A DNA stretch of 64,000 nucleotides from Owenia fusiformis (Eukaryota; Annelida; Polychaeta; Sabellida; Oweniidae). Below are positions 47,471 through 61,199 of the stretch, in pieces; the first letter of the stretch is position 1, and each line of letters begins with the position of its first letter. Below the pieces are notes generated by a model. It made no database searches. It saw only the letters and a list, made by a program, of their open reading frames with translations, and was not told the origin of the DNA. The DNA lies in assembly GCA_903813345.2 (NCBI GenBank), contig CAIIXF020000002.1, forward strand, positions 11,120,150 through 11,184,149, read 5' to 3'. The position numbers and the translations under genes were made by a program.

Positions 47471-49800
47471 AGAAATCAGTAGGCTTCCTGAGAAATACAC
47501 CTGTACCAGTACACAGTTGGACAAACAACGTTTTAATGTCAATAAAGTTTATTTAAAAATACTTACTAATAATAATACTCCAATATTGTAAAATATACAA
47601 TACTACCATTTTCACTACAAAATAATAATAACTAACTAAAAACTACAGTTTAATATGTACATACAGCCATGAAGATGGTCTCTAGCTATTCACAATCATC
47701 TAACAAAAGGCTGAATTGTGAAAAGTAACCCCATAAATATGCTTAGTTGCTATAATATAATATATATATGATACTAATAAGATACAAAATTGCCACTTAA
47801 AATACCATGACTAGGAGATTTCAGAAAAAGTAATCCCATCAAATGATTCACATTATAAAGATAGAAAGTACATAAGAACTACCTCTTTAGTATCCCATGA
47901 CTGCAAATTATCCTAGTATTGATTGTATGTAAAAACTAGTAAGAATATAATATGAATTATAAAAATACAATATTGCCACTTTAAATCCATTGCTTTGACT
48001 GAGCAAATTGCAAATTATAATACAGATTGAAAGTAAGATTGACTAGTGATATCACGAAGAAATAGTATTCTACATCTGTTTGATTGCCAAAACACTAATA
48101 CTGATTGCCAGTTTAAATTCCATTGATAAGAAATCCTACCATTGTTAAATAGGAAAATAAAACATGGTATAGAAAGAGTAAGATTCACTTTAATTTAATG
48201 AATTATACTATGAAATTCTACATATTCTTCAGTGTTGCTAAATAGTGAAAGTGATAATGATGCAATTTCTCAAAGGCAGTCAGCAAAATATAATACTAAT
48301 ATTTCATGACTTTTGACGTAAAATCCTTCATTAGAAAACTTCAACTTTTGAAAAATGCAATATTGCCACTTTAAATCTATGACTAGTGGACTACCTAAAT
48401 ACTAGTACTACTCTAGTATATACAAGATACATTATTGAAGGCCTCTAATTAAAAAGAAGGTCAGGTTATATATTTAAATAAATAATATAAAAACATGTAT
48501 GCATTGCTACTTTAAATGATGTGGCAAGAAATACATCCAATCATACTACTCAGTCACAATCTTAAAAAATAGGGTAAATTTTGGAATGTAATATTTACAA
48601 AAATGTTATATTGCCACTTTAACTATTACTATGAGATTCCAGCAGTTGAATAATACAAAATACTTTACTTTTAATCATACACTCAGTCACAATCTTAAAA
48701 ATAGGGTAAATTTTGGAATGTAGTATTTACAAAGATGTTATATTGCCACTTTAAGTTAATGGCATGACTATGAGATTGCAGCAGTTGAATAATACAAAAA
48801 TACTTGACTTTCAATCTCAAACACTAAGTCACAATCTGACAATATGCTATATTGTCAAATAAAATATTTACAAAAATGTTATATTGCCACTTTTAGTTGA
48901 CATGACTATGAGATTGCAGCAGTTGAATAATACAAAAATACTTGACTTTCAATCTCAAACACTAAGTCACAATCTGACAATATGCTATATTGTCAAATAA
49001 AATATTTAAAAAAATGTTATATTGCCACTTTTAGTTAATGGCATGACTATGAGATTGCAGCAGTTGAATAATACAAAAATACTTGACTTTCAATCTCAAA
49101 CACTAAGTCACAATCTGACAATATGCTATATTGTCAAATAAAATATTTACAAAAATGTTATATTGCCACTTTTAGTTAATGGCATGACTATGAGATTGCA
49201 GCAGTTGAATAATACAAAAATACTTGACTTTCAATCTCAAACACTAAGTCACAATCTGACAATATGCTATATTGTCAAATAAAATATTTACAAAAATGTT
49301 ATATTGCCACTTTTAGTTAATGGCATGACTATGAGATTGCAGCAGTTGAATAATACAAAAATACTTGACTTTTAAACACTCAGTCACAATCTGACAATAT
49401 ATTGTCAAATATTGTATTTATAAAGATGTTATATTGCCACTTTAAGTTAATGTCTTGATTCCAGCAATTGAATTATACAAAAAAAACTTTTAATGTCATC
49501 ATTCAGTCACAACCTGATTATATGCTGGAAAATATATATATTGGGGAATGTTATATTTATAATTAAATATGGGATATTGGAACTTTAATTTAACATCATG
49601 ACTATGAGATTTAAATACTATAGTAAAACAACAGCATGAGACATTTTGTCTTAGCTAGAAATGTTCTTGAATGATAGGCTACATTTCAAGAGACTAGTAA
49701 TATTGATAAAGATAACTTTGGCAATAACATTATCTGAGAACATTATTTTAATATAAAGAACATTTGTCGCCACTTAAATATCATCAACTATTTGTGATGA
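47471..49800. repeat. Array of TTGCCACTTTA-containing units; 141-bp core at 48560-49460, copy 1
   Basis: TTGCCAC occurs at 48611, 48743, 48884, 49022, 49163, 49304 and 49434, spacing 130-141 bp. The units are nearly identical (ACTATGAGATTGCAGCAGTT, ACAAAAATACTTGACTTT, CTAAGTCACAATCTGACAAT). Older, degraded units with spacings of about 107-256 bp extend to 47791 on the left and about 49770 on the right. Non-coding, between the 3' ends of two convergent genes. In this copy one unit has TTGACATG where copy 2 has TTAATGGCATG. Confidence 0.85.
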
Positions 49801-49921
49801 AGTCCATGATAACTTATGATAATATAAAATGATATGTACATGTAGCTTGACATTTCTTTGCTGCAATAAGTAAACTGCAGCAGTTACTGTCAATAAGTTT
49901 GAGATTCATTGTACAAAATGT

Positions 49922-52552
49922 TCACTTTTTTACCAATGGTGGAGATAGGTTGCATAAAAATGCACCTATGCCAAGCATTTGATTCATTAATGGCTTAAGA
50001 GTTAGTGGAATTATGTTTCCAATCAAACGGAACCACTTAAGTCGTCCTATTGCCCGCTCTACATGGATCCTGAGTTTTGCTATGGCCCGGGTTTTCTTAA
50101 TTTCACGTGTGTTTAGTCGTTTACCCTTCCCATGTTTGGCCTTATGAGTGAATGGTGGCATGTTAAGAGTGGCTTTCTTTGGCAGAAGAAGATCCTGGAT
50201 AGTAAAACCTCGATCAGCCATTATGCTGTCTCCTTCTTCAATGTTATCTATGAATCCTGAATCCTTCGTGATATATCTGTCAGAAGCATTGCCTCCATAT
50301 AGTTTAGATATAAAGTTGAATGACCCCCAGGGGCTTACAGACAGCAAAACCTTGGCAGTGTTATGTGACTTATAAGTGCTATATGTGCAACTTTGGGCTG
50401 TTGGATTTGATGGCTTCTGAACAAAGAATTCACTACAGTCTATTATTGCTCTGGTGTTTGGATAGCTTCTCCTGAAACCTGTGGGTAAGTTTCTTTTAGT
50501 TGTTTTCTTTGAGGCCCACTTAATAAATGGAGAAAACACATTGTACATGACATTTATCCATGTTGAGAACACAGAGGAAGTTACGGTTGTAGAAACTCCA
50601 AATAAATCTGATGTAAACCACCCAAGAAGTCCAAGTCTAAATCTAACAAGGGTCATGATAAACTCCTCATAGTGTGTCATGATTCTCCTTCGGCCTTTCT
50701 TCTGCCCTCTGTTTGGCTTTAGTAATGGCTTTGTATTTTTTCCACCTTTCCAATAAATAAGGTTGGAAAAATTGGAGGTGGATTTGGCAATTAGTTGAAA
50801 TAGTCCATCAAGCATAGTCCGGGAACAAATACCAGTATACTGTTTAATCGATTTGTCATTCTCCAGAACTTTCTCCATGAACAAATCCCTCCGAAGTTTT
50901 TCTTTATTTCCAAAGCGCTTATGGGATTCCATCATTTCATCAAACTGCAAACCGGTGCAGTCTGTTTGCGTTTCAATAGAGATGCCTTTGACAAACTTGA
51001 AGGGAACATCATAGTCATGTTCAGGATACGGGGTGTCTCTGATCTCAAATGACTCTCCACATTGGAATGGTTGATTTGTTGACTTCGGATATATTGTTAC
51101 ATTTGCCCCTACTGGTAGAAGATCCTGAAATTAAATAAGATTATATTAATTTAAGCAGACAAACCTGAAACACTGTTGATAAACTGCTAATACAGCATGG
51201 CATATCACCGATAAAAATGGAAATAAAGCTAGGGAAAGTTAAAATATGCAAATTAATTACTAGTATAGTATCTATATTAACCATTTTGAATAAAAATTCA
51301 TTCCTATGATAGTTTTATGATAATATAAATTTTTTATAACTCAGAGAGTATGGCAAAATTGTCCTGCAAATGCGAACTTTTGTTGTAAAATGTGTCTTTT
51401 AAATCCCCAGAGATGATTTGTTACATTTAGTATTAACCCGGGACTTTGATATATTCCATATATTTATTTTATATACTTTGTTCCGTGTAAAACATTTCGT
51501 CTAGTGTTGCTGGGGGTAAAATGTCTTAATGTTTTGATTGTTTTGCTTATTAGGCCATATTCAAATCCGCGAAATTTAATAGGCGCAAAATTGCAATTTT
51601 GAAAGATCGCGAAAATTTATCAGATTTATGCTGAGATTACTAGTAATCCAAGGATCATACTAATTCAATGATTTTTGGATTAATTCTTGGATTAATCCCA
51701 CTATGCATCATTACAATGACAAAATTTATCCGGATCGGATCGCGGATTGTACAAATTCACTGCCCCAGGAGTAGCAGGGGCATAGCCAGCAAATGTCATT
51801 AGGTGCCATTTTGGGGTTGGCATTTTAAATGATGAGAGCAACAAAAAGTTGGTCAGGAGGTTCCCCTTTTTAAATTTTCAAAAACATTTACATCAAGGTG
51901 CATTACAACATTAAAAGTTAATGATTTTTCAATAAATTTTACACGAAAATTGACTTTTCCTTTTTGAGGTAATACTGATACCCAAGTGATGGGATTGCAC
52001 CCCCCCCCCCCGGCTATACCCATGTGTAATTCTACTTACACCATCAATGATATTGGTTGAAACACTCTGACTGCTAGATTCAAGGGAGTCAGAAGTTTCC
52101 ACACCACTAGTCCCAAGATCAATTAGGTCTGTCGATGGTTTGAGGCCAGGCTGACTTGTTCTCCTAGTACTATACAGTTCTCCGAGACTTTTTCTCTTGA
52201 CACTTTTACGCGGTAAATTATTTTCAATATTGGCCCTAAGCCTATTATCAGGTTCGCACTTATCACTATTCACATATCCATTATAATCGAATAATGTTGG
52301 GTATGGATTCTCACTTGTTGGTCTAGAGTCAATAAAATGCCGAGAACATAGAACAGCATGTGGGGCAGGTGTCCATGGTTTCCTATTATCTTTAGGGTCC
52401 ACCCTTTTAGTCTTTCGTATCCAAATATCTCTATCATCATTTCGGGGGAATTCAAAAAATGAAATATTTTTCATCCATGGATGTTTCTCCAAGTTTTTTA
52501 ATTTCCTACTATCACTGGTGCATTTCCCCGCTGCACAGTGCTTCACTGGCAT
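49922..52552 (-). CDS. THAP-DDE transposase encoded by transposon copy 1
   Basis: Exons 52552-52040 (phase 0, GTAAGT donor) and 51124-49922 (TTTCAG acceptor) give 571 residues. Residues 1-90 form a THAP zinc finger: C6, C11, W44, C69, H72, with FEFP and YPTLF boxes. A linker of about 100 residues follows, then a helix-rich middle, and a DDE_4 (IS5/Harbinger-like) catalytic core. The catalytic triad is D400 (IIDCSEF), D475 (MADRGF) and E527 (HVERAIGRLK). The protein would bind the element ends through THAP and cut and join DNA in the nucleus. THAP and DDE are on one spliced protein here, unlike classical Harbinger elements that use a separate Myb-like protein. Confidence 0.9.
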
Positions 52553-52694
52553 TGTTCTGATCTTCCATCAGCCCTAAAGTATAGTTTTTTGATCGGGTCT
52601 ATTCAATAATTAGAAAAATCTTCGAAGATTCAAAAATTACAATATTTATTTATTTCGATCTTCAATGGCGTCTGGGCAATTTCCGGGAAACTAG

Positions 52695-52702
52695 TGACGT
52701 CA
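52695..52702. promoter_or_regulatory. Perfect CRE palindrome upstream of the transposase gene, copy 1
   Basis: TGACGTCA lies about 145 bp upstream of the transposase ATG, next to a TTCCGGGAA palindrome. A CREB/ATF-type site is a plausible promoter element. The equivalent in copy 2 is 60932-60939. Confidence 0.4.
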
Positions 52703-52962
52703 CTGGAATTGGGTGGCATTTTCAACCACAAATTTCTTCGGAGTAGGGGAATATATTTCAAAACGCATTGTTGTATATCTTAATTACGTACATATCTTTG
52801 GTTTGTGCAAATGCAACTCTACATAAATGTTTTAAAAAGCCGCTCTGCGGCATTGAAAATCACAACCCTGTGTAATCCAATGGGGAAAAACCCGGATGTA
52901 GACGAAGTTGTACCCCTGCGTGAGAGCTCTCCTGTCGGGAGGTAGCTACACTGAACTAAGTT

Positions 52963-52983
52963 GAATTTTATCGCGTATAACTC
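52963..52983. repeat. Right terminal inverted repeat, copy 1
   Basis: Reads inward as GAGTTATACGCGATAAAATT and is followed by TA at 52984-52985, one T, and the TA (52987-52988) that starts copy 2. Confidence 0.75.
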
Positions 52984-52988
52984 TATTA

Positions 52989-53010
52989 GACATATTCGCA
53001 ATAAGAGTTC
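52989..53010. repeat. Left terminal inverted repeat, copy 2
   Basis: Identical to 44754-44775. It lies five bases (TATTA) after the end of copy 1. Confidence 0.75.
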
Positions 53011-53178
53011 AGGTGGTAATTTACATAAATATTTCCCATGATGCATCGCTTCGGAAGGGACAAATTTTCATTGGCCCGCCGAACTCGCTTACTCTGAACG
53101 AAACGTCTAGAGATTGCAAAGTCAAAGGTCACGATCTGCTAATTTCATTGGTCGATGATTACATCATATAGCATCAAA

Positions 53179-55118
53179 ATGGCGGACGATTACTCGAACA
53201 AAATTTCAACAAATTCTGATAAAACTAGCGTCAATCTTGACAAAATGACAGTTTCTCAGCTTAAGGACTACCTTAAACAAAGAGAGGTTTCAACATCTGA
53301 CTATCGGAGAGATATGCTCGTCGGACTTGCGAAATTGGCGCATGAAATCCAACTTGAAAAAAATCCGGAAATAAATGAGGAAACATTTTCAACTGAATCG
53401 AGGAGAACAGTTAATATTGATGGAAAAACAATCACTTTTGAAGATCCCGAACAAATAAAAAATTGGAATATTGATCTAAAAACCGTACCGGACATTGAAC
53501 TTTCCCACTGTTTCCACTATCTTCATACTGTTTGTGGATGGAATGCTGGAAGATTGGCAAATTATACCAAAGACAATGGGTTCAAACTTTTCAAAGATCG
53601 ACATATTTCAGCAGTTAAAGTCAAATCATTGAGTCATGAGCATATGTATGTGCAGGCCGAATGTGTTAGACAAACATCACTAAGTGAAAATCCGTACAAA
53701 TTATTTGTACTTTTAGAGAAGTCGGGCATAATCAAGTCAGCTGGGTGTCAGTGTGTTGCGTAAGTTAGATTATCAAAAATATATCATTAAATATTGCTAA
53801 AATTAAAATAGTCTCTTCTGTTTTGCAAAAATAAATTTTTGAACAGTATACAGATCAATTTATGAATAACTTGAAAATGATCATTTCTTGTTTCCTTCAG
53901 ATGGAGGATAAGTGATATTTGTTTTGATATCAACAAATAGACCGGTTAAATGTAATTTCTAACAAATCAAATATTTGAAGCAAATAATTTTGTACTTTCA
54001 GTGGAGATGGAAGCTGTAAACATGTTGCGGCCCTGCTGTTTTCCTTGCATGATTTCATCTCTCGAAATGAGGACCGTAATACTGAAGTCTGCACTGATGT
54101 GCCATGTTCCTGGACAGTGCCGAGGAAACGCAGCAAACCAGAGTATTGGGACGATATCGATATTTGTGCTGATGTAGAAAAACCATCTAAAAAACCAACA
54201 TGTGACAGTTATACACCATTTCCACCCCTCAGCCCTGCCGCGAAAGATGCAATTGAAAAAGATTTCATTGCTTTGATTAAAAACACTGACTCATGTATTG
54301 CCATAGATTATAATGATAGTGAGAGTGACTCTGACTGTCAGGCTCCCAAAAGTTTGTTCGAAATTGTGGAGTGTATTGATAAACCACGCAGTGCAGATGC
54401 TATTATGGAGGCATTCCATGGAGAGACAACAAATGATGTTATCAACGCTGTTTATAATCTTACAATCTCTCAGTCAGAGTCAGATGACTGGTATAAGTAT
54501 CGCCATGGAAGGATAACCGCCTCAATAGCCAAAAAAGCAGCTTGTGCAACAGAGCAAACACTCTCAAACCCTGATAATTATATCGCCAATGGAATCATGA
54601 ACAATAACAATACTGACTTCACTGTGGATAGCATTGAGTTTGGAAAATTGCACGAGGAAACTGCCCGCCATTTATATGTCCAAAGTGAGAAAAAAAAACA
54701 CACCCGATTTTCTGTGGATACTGCTGGACTAGTTATCAACAGTCAGTACCCTCACCTCGGGGCTAGCCCTGATGGGATTGTGAAATGTGATTGTTGTGGA
54801 AAGGGAGCACTTGAGATTAAATGTTCATATAGATTTGCCAATGTAAAACTTCAAAATGCACTCTCATCATCTACTTGTAAATATCATTGCACATTTAAGG
54901 ACAACAAACTTAATTTGAAAAAATCTTCAGCATGGTACTATCAAATCCAGATGCAGATGTTAATAATGGACGTTGAATGGTGTGATTTTGTTCTGTATTC
55001 CACCAAGGGAATTTTAGTGTCAAAAATTCCAAGAGACTTTGGCTTCTGTGAGGAATTGCTTGAAAAACTCAATGTGTTTTATAAAAGGTGCATTATTCCA
55101 AGGCTTATTGCTCAATAA
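53179..55118 (+). CDS. SAP-SWIM-YqaJ nuclease encoded by transposon copy 2
   Basis: Exons 53179-53759 and 54002-55118, 565 residues, identical in protein sequence to the copy 1 product. SAP-like, split SWIM finger and YqaJ nuclease are all intact. Its upstream region (left end to ATG) is also unchanged, so both copies should have the same promoter activity. The promoter of this copy begins right after the transposase promoter of copy 1, placing two divergent transcription starts within about 600 bp. Confidence 0.85.
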
Positions 55119-55705
55119 CAAGGTTTTAATGTATTCAGTGATAGTGTAATGAGATATGAAAAACTGATGTACTCTCTGACTGTACTTTGAATGAAACACA
55201 AATGAAAATAAATAAATAAAATTGACTCATCTCAATATAAGTTATGTTTCAAAATGAGGTCTCTCTGGACTAACAGCTGACAGTCTCAGTATGAAATAAA
55301 TATCTTCTTGATCAAAGTTATATACATGCCTGGTCAGATTTATGACATATTGGTATATCATGAAAAATCCCTGTTGACTGGAAATTCCAACAATCATGGT
55401 CATGGACCAAGAGCGTCAAAAAATATTGAAGCTTGGATATTTCACCAAAGTTATTTTCATTATCTTTAAAGAAACCCCCTCAATGAATATTATTTCAGCT
55501 GAAATTCCTTCAGTTAAAATCTTGAAATGGGTGAGTATCTTAAAAATTTATAATTAGAACTGGACTCCTCTTTTGAACCTTCAAACTAAATTTAACCTTC
55601 TAAATGCTGAAAGTCCATTGTCCATACATTTAAGGAAAATAGGTTTGACAAAGAAGATATCTCAGAAAATGTTCCCCTCTTCAGGCCTTGTTGCCACTTT
55701 AATTT

Positions 55706-58038
55706 AGAAATCAGTAGGCTTCCTGAGAAATACACCTGTACCAGTACACAGTTGGACAAACAACGTTTTAATGTCAATAAAGTTTATTTAAAAATACTTA
55801 CTAATAATAATACTCCAATATTGTAAAATATACAATACTACCATTTTCACTACAAAATAATAATAACTAACTAAAAACTACAGTTTAATATGTACATACA
55901 GCCATGAAGATGGTCTCTAGCTATTCACAATCATCTAACAAAAGGCTGAATTGTGAAAAGTAACCCCATAAATATGCTTAGTTGCTATAATATAATATAT
56001 ATATGATACTAATAAGATACAAAATTGCCACTTAAAATACCATGACTAGGAGATTTCAGAAAAAGTAATCCCATCAAATGATTCACATTATAAAGATAGA
56101 AAGTACATAAGAACTACCTCTTTAGTATCCCATGACTGCAAATTATCCTAGTATTGATTGTATGTAAAAACTAGTAAGAATATAATATGAATTATAAAAA
56201 TACAATATTGCCACTTTAAATCCATTGCTTTGACTGAGCAAATTGCAAATTATAATACAGATTGAAAGTAAGATTGACTAGTGATATCACGAAGAAATAG
56301 TATTCTACATCTGTTTGATTGCCAAAACACTAATACTGATTGCCAGTTTAAATTCCATTGATAAGAAATCCTACCATTGTTAAATAGGAAAATAAAACAT
56401 GGTATAGAAAGAGTAAGATTCACTTTAATTTAATGAATTATACTATGAAATTCTACATATTCTTCAGTGTTGCTAAATAGTGAAAGTGATAATGATGCAA
56501 TTTCTCAAAGGCAGTCAGCAAAATATAATACTAATATTTCATGACTTTTGACGTAAAATCCTTCATTAGAAAACTTCAACTTTTGAAAAATGCAATATTG
56601 CCACTTTAAATCTATGACTAGTGGACTACCTAAATACTAGTACTACTCTAGTATATACAAGATACATTATTGAAGGCCTCTAATTAAAAAGAAGGTCAGG
56701 TTATATATTTAAATAAATAATATAAAAACATGTATGCATTGCTACTTTAAATGATGTGGCAAGAAATACATCCAATCATACTACTCAGTCACAATCTTAA
56801 AAAATAGGGTAAATTTTGGAATGTAATATTTACAAAAATGTTATATTGCCACTTTAACTATTACTATGAGATTCCAGCAGTTGAATAATACAAAATACTT
56901 TACTTTTAATCATACACTCAGTCACAATCTTAAAAATAGGGTAAATTTTGGAATGTAGTATTTACAAAGATGTTATATTGCCACTTTAAGTTAATGGCAT
57001 GACTATGAGATTGCAGCAGTTGAATAATACAAAAATACTTGACTTTCAATCTCAAACACTAAGTCACAATCTGACAATATGCTATATTGTCAAATAAAAT
57101 ATTTACAAAAATGTTATATTGCCACTTTTAGTTAATGGCATGACTATGAGATTGCAGCAGTTGAATAATACAAAAATACTTGACTTTCAATCTCAAACAC
57201 TAAGTCACAATCTGACAATATGCTATATTGTCAAATAAAATATTTAAAAAAATGTTATATTGCCACTTTTAGTTAATGGCATGACTATGAGATTGCAGCA
57301 GTTGAATAATACAAAAATACTTGACTTTCAATCTCAAACACTAAGTCACAATCTGACAATATGCTATATTGTCAAATAAAATATTTACAAAAATGTTATA
57401 TTGCCACTTTTAGTTAATGGCATGACTATGAGATTGCAGCAGTTGAATAATACAAAAATACTTGACTTTCAATCTCAAACACTAAGTCACAATCTGACAA
57501 TATGCTATATTGTCAAATAAAATATTTACAAAAATGTTATATTGCCACTTTTAGTTAATGGCATGACTATGAGATTGCAGCAGTTGAATAATACAAAAAT
57601 ACTTGACTTTTAAACACTCAGTCACAATCTGACAATATATTGTCAAATATTGTATTTATAAAGATGTTATATTGCCACTTTAAGTTAATGTCTTGATTCC
57701 AGCAATTGAATTATACAAAAAAAACTTTTAATGTCATCATTCAGTCACAACCTGATTATATGCTGGAAAATATATATATTGGGGAATGTTATATTTATAA
57801 TTAAATATGGGATATTGGAACTTTAATTTAACATCATGACTATGAGATTTAAATACTATAGTAAAACAACAGCATGAGACATTTTGTCTTAGCTAGAAAT
57901 GTTCTTGAATGATAGGCTACATTTCAAGAGACTAGTAATATTGATAAAGATAACTTTGGCAATAACATTATCTGAGAACATTATTTTAATATAAAGAACA
58001 TTTGTCGCCACTTAAATATCATCAACTATTTGTGATGA
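55706..58038. repeat. Array of TTGCCACTTTA-containing units, copy 2
   Basis: Counterpart of 47471-49800; the near-identical 141-bp core is at about 56795-57700. All core units here keep the AATGGCATG form, so the short form in copy 1 is probably the derived one. Non-coding. Confidence 0.85.
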
Positions 58039-58159
58039 AGTCCATGATAACTTATGATAATATAAAATGATATGTACATGTAGCTTGACATTTCTTTGCT
58101 GCAATAAGTAAACTGCAGCAGTTACTGTCAATAAGTTTGAGATTCATTGTACAAAATGT

Positions 58160-60789
58160 TCACTTTTTTACCAATGGTGGAGATAGGTTGCATAAAAATG
58201 CACCTATGCCAAGCATTTGATTCATTAATGGCTTAAGAGTTAGTGGAATTATGTTTCCAATCAAACGGAACCACTTAAGTCGTCCTATTGCCCGCTCTAC
58301 ATGGATCCTGAGTTTTGCTATGGCCCGGGTTTTCTTAATTTCACGTGTGTTTAGTCGTTTACCCTTCCCATGTTTGGCCTTATGAGTGAATGGTGGCATG
58401 TTAAGAGTGGCTTTCTTTGGCAGAAGAAGATCCTGGATAGTAAAACCTCGATCAGCCATTATGCTGTCTCCTTCTTCAATGTTATCTATGAATCCTGAAT
58501 CCTTCGTGATATATCTGTCAGAAGCATTGCCTCCATATAGTTTAGATATAAAGTTGAATGACCCCCAGGGGCTTACAGACAGCAAAACCTTGGCAGTGTT
58601 ATGTGACTTATAAGTGCTATATGTGCAACTTTGGGCTGTTGGATTTGATGGCTTCTGAACAAAGAATTCACTACAGTCTATTATTGCTCTGGTGTTTGGA
58701 TAGCTTCTCCTGAAACCTGTGGGTAAGTTTCTTTTAGTTGTTTTCTTTGAGGCCCACTTAATAAATGGAGAAAACACATTGTACATGACATTTATCCATG
58801 TTGAGAACACAGAGGAAGTTACGGTTGTAGAAACTCCAAATAAATCTGATGTAAACCACCCAAGAAGTCCAAGTCTAAATCTAACAAGGGTCATGATAAA
58901 CTCCTCATAGTGTGTCATGATTCTCCTTCGGCCTTTCTTCTGCCCTCTGTTTGGCTTTAGTAATGGCTTTGTATTTTTTCCACCTTTCCAATAAATAAGG
59001 TTGGAAAAATTGGAGGTGGATTTGGCAATTAGTTGAAATAGTCCATCAAGCATAGTCCGGGAACAAATACCAGTATACTGTTTAATCGATTTGTCATTCT
59101 CCAGAACTTTCTCCATGAACAAATCCCTCCGAAGTTTTTCTTTATTTCCAAAGCGCTTATGGGATTCCATCATTTCATCAAACTGCAAACCGGTGCAGTC
59201 TGTTTGCGTTTCAATAGAGATGCCTTTGACAAACTTGAAGGGAACATCATAGTCATGTTCAGGATACGGGGTGTCTCTGATCTCAAATGACTCTCCACAT
59301 TGGAATGGTTGATTTGTTGACTTCGGATATATTGTTACATTTGCCCCTACTGGTAGAAGATCCTGAAATTAAATACGATTATATTAATTTAAGCAGACAA
59401 ACCTGAAACACTGTTGATAAACTGCTAATACAGCATGGCATATCACCGATAAAAATGGAAATAAAGCTAGGGAAAGTTAAAATATGCAAATTAATTACTA
59501 GTATAGTATCTATATTAACCATTTTGAATAAAAATTCATTCCTATGATAGTTTTATGATAATATAAATTTTTTATAACTCAGAGAGTATGGCAAAATTGT
59601 CCTGCAAATGCGAACTTTTGTTGTAAAATGTGTCTTTTAAATCCCCAGAGATGATTTGTTACATTTAGTATTAACCCGGGACTTTGATATATTCCATATA
59701 TTTATTTTATATACTTTGTTCCGTGTAAAACATTTCGTCTAGTGTTGCTGGGGGTAAAATGTCTTAATGTTTTGATTGTTTTGCTTATTAGGCCATATTC
59801 AAATCCGCGAAATTTAATAGGCGCAAAATTGCAATTTTGAAAGATCGCGAAAATTTATCAGATTTATGCTGAGATTACTAGTAATCCAAGGATCATACTA
59901 ATTCAATGATTTTTGGATTAATTCTTCGATTAATCCCACTATGCATCATTACAATGACAAAATTTATCCGGATCGGATCGCGGATTGTACAAATTCACTG
60001 CCCCAGGAGTAGCAGGGGCATAGCCAGCAAATGTCATTAGGTGCCATTTTGGGGTTGGCATTTTAAATGATGAGAGCAACAAAAAGTTGGTCAGGAGGTT
60101 CCCCTTTTTAAATTTTCAAAAACATTTACATCAAGGTGCATTACAACATTAAAAGTTAATGATTTTTCAATAAATTTTACACGAAAATTGACTTTTCCTT
60201 TTTGAGGTAATACTGATACCCAAGTGATGGGATTGCACCCCCCCCCCCGGCTATACCCATGTGTAATTCTACTTACACCATCAATGATATTGGTTGAAAC
60301 ACTCTGACTGCTAGATTCAAGGGAGTCAGAAGTTTCCACACCACTAGTCCCAAGATCAATTAGGTCTGTCGATGGTTTGAGGCCAGGCTGACTTGTTCTC
60401 CTAGTACTATACAGTTCTCCGAGACTTTTTCTCTTGACACTTTTACGCGGTAAATTATTTTCAATATTGGCCCTAAGCCTATTATCAGGTTCGCACTTAT
60501 CACTATTCACATATCCATTATAATCGAATAATGTTGGGTATGGATTCTCACTTGTTGGTCTAGAGTCAATAAAATGCCGAGAACATAGAACAGCATGTGG
60601 GGCAGGTGTCCATGGTTTCCTATTATCTTTAGGGTCCACCCTTTTAGTCTTTCGTATCCAAATATCTCTATCATCATTTCGGGGGAATTCAAAAAATGAA
60701 ATATTTTTCATCCATGGATGTTTCTCCAAGTTTTTTAATTTCCTACTATCACTGGTGCATTTCCCCGCTGCACAGTGCTTCACTGGCAT
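58160..60789 (-). CDS. THAP-DDE transposase encoded by transposon copy 2
   Basis: Exons 60789-60277 and 59362-58160, 571 residues, identical to the copy 1 product, with THAP finger and DDE triad intact. The poly-C length difference that changes unspliced read-through lies in the intron (around 60238-60248), so it does not alter the spliced protein. Without splicing the THAP frame would continue only a few dozen codons before a stop. Splicing is thus needed to make the full enzyme. Confidence 0.9.
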
Positions 60790-61199
60790 TGTTCTGATCT
60801 TCCATCAGCCCTAAAGTATAGTTTTTTGATCGGGTCTATTCAATAATTAGAAAAATCTTCGAAGATTCAAAAATTACAATATTTATTTATTTCGATCTTC
60901 AATGGCGTCTGGGCAATTTCCGGGAAACTAGTGACGTCACTGGAATTGGGTGGCATTTTCAACCACAAATTTCTTCGGAGTAGGGGAATATATTTCAAAA
61001 CGCATTGTTGTATATCTTAATTACGTACATATCTTTGGTTTGTGCAAATGCAACTCTACATAAATGTTTTAAAAAGCCGCTCTGCGGCATTGAAAATCAC
61101 AACCCTGTGTAATCCAATGGGGAAAAACCCGGATGTAGACGAAGTTGTACCCCTGCGTGAGAGCTCTCCTGTCGGGAGGTAGCTACACTGAACTAAGTT

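Larger units (their letters stand above)
44754..52983. mobile_element. ISL2EU-like (PIF/Harbinger group) DNA transposon, copy 1, 8,230 bp
   Basis: Bounded by imperfect inverted ends (GACATATTCGCAATAA and, inverted, GAGTTATACGCGATAA) with TA on both sides (44752-44753 and 52984-52985). It carries two convergent spliced genes: a SAP-SWIM-YqaJ nuclease (+) and a THAP-DDE transposase (-). A non-coding middle of about 3 kb contains a 141-bp tandem array. A transposase of IS5-like type plus a YqaJ protein is, to my knowledge, the mark of the ISL2EU branch. Both genes look intact. Confidence 0.88.

Noticed and set aside
48560-49460. Regular repeats that could be mistaken for a CRISPR array
   Set aside because: Whole 141-bp units repeat with no unique spacers, in a eukaryotic transposon.
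50148-50672. Plus-strand ORFs opposite the transposase
   Set aside because: Antisense shadows of the DDE exon, repeated identically in copy 2.
51929-52552. THAP-only protein as the gene product, and a longer version in copy 2
   Set aside because: Both ORF ends lie beyond a consensus GTAAGT donor, and the difference comes from poly-C length inside the intron. The spliced product is the same in both copies.
44751-52987. AT or three-base target duplication for the tandem transposon
   Set aside because: AT or ATT fits only some of the four edges. TA fits all four and places the inverted repeats in register.
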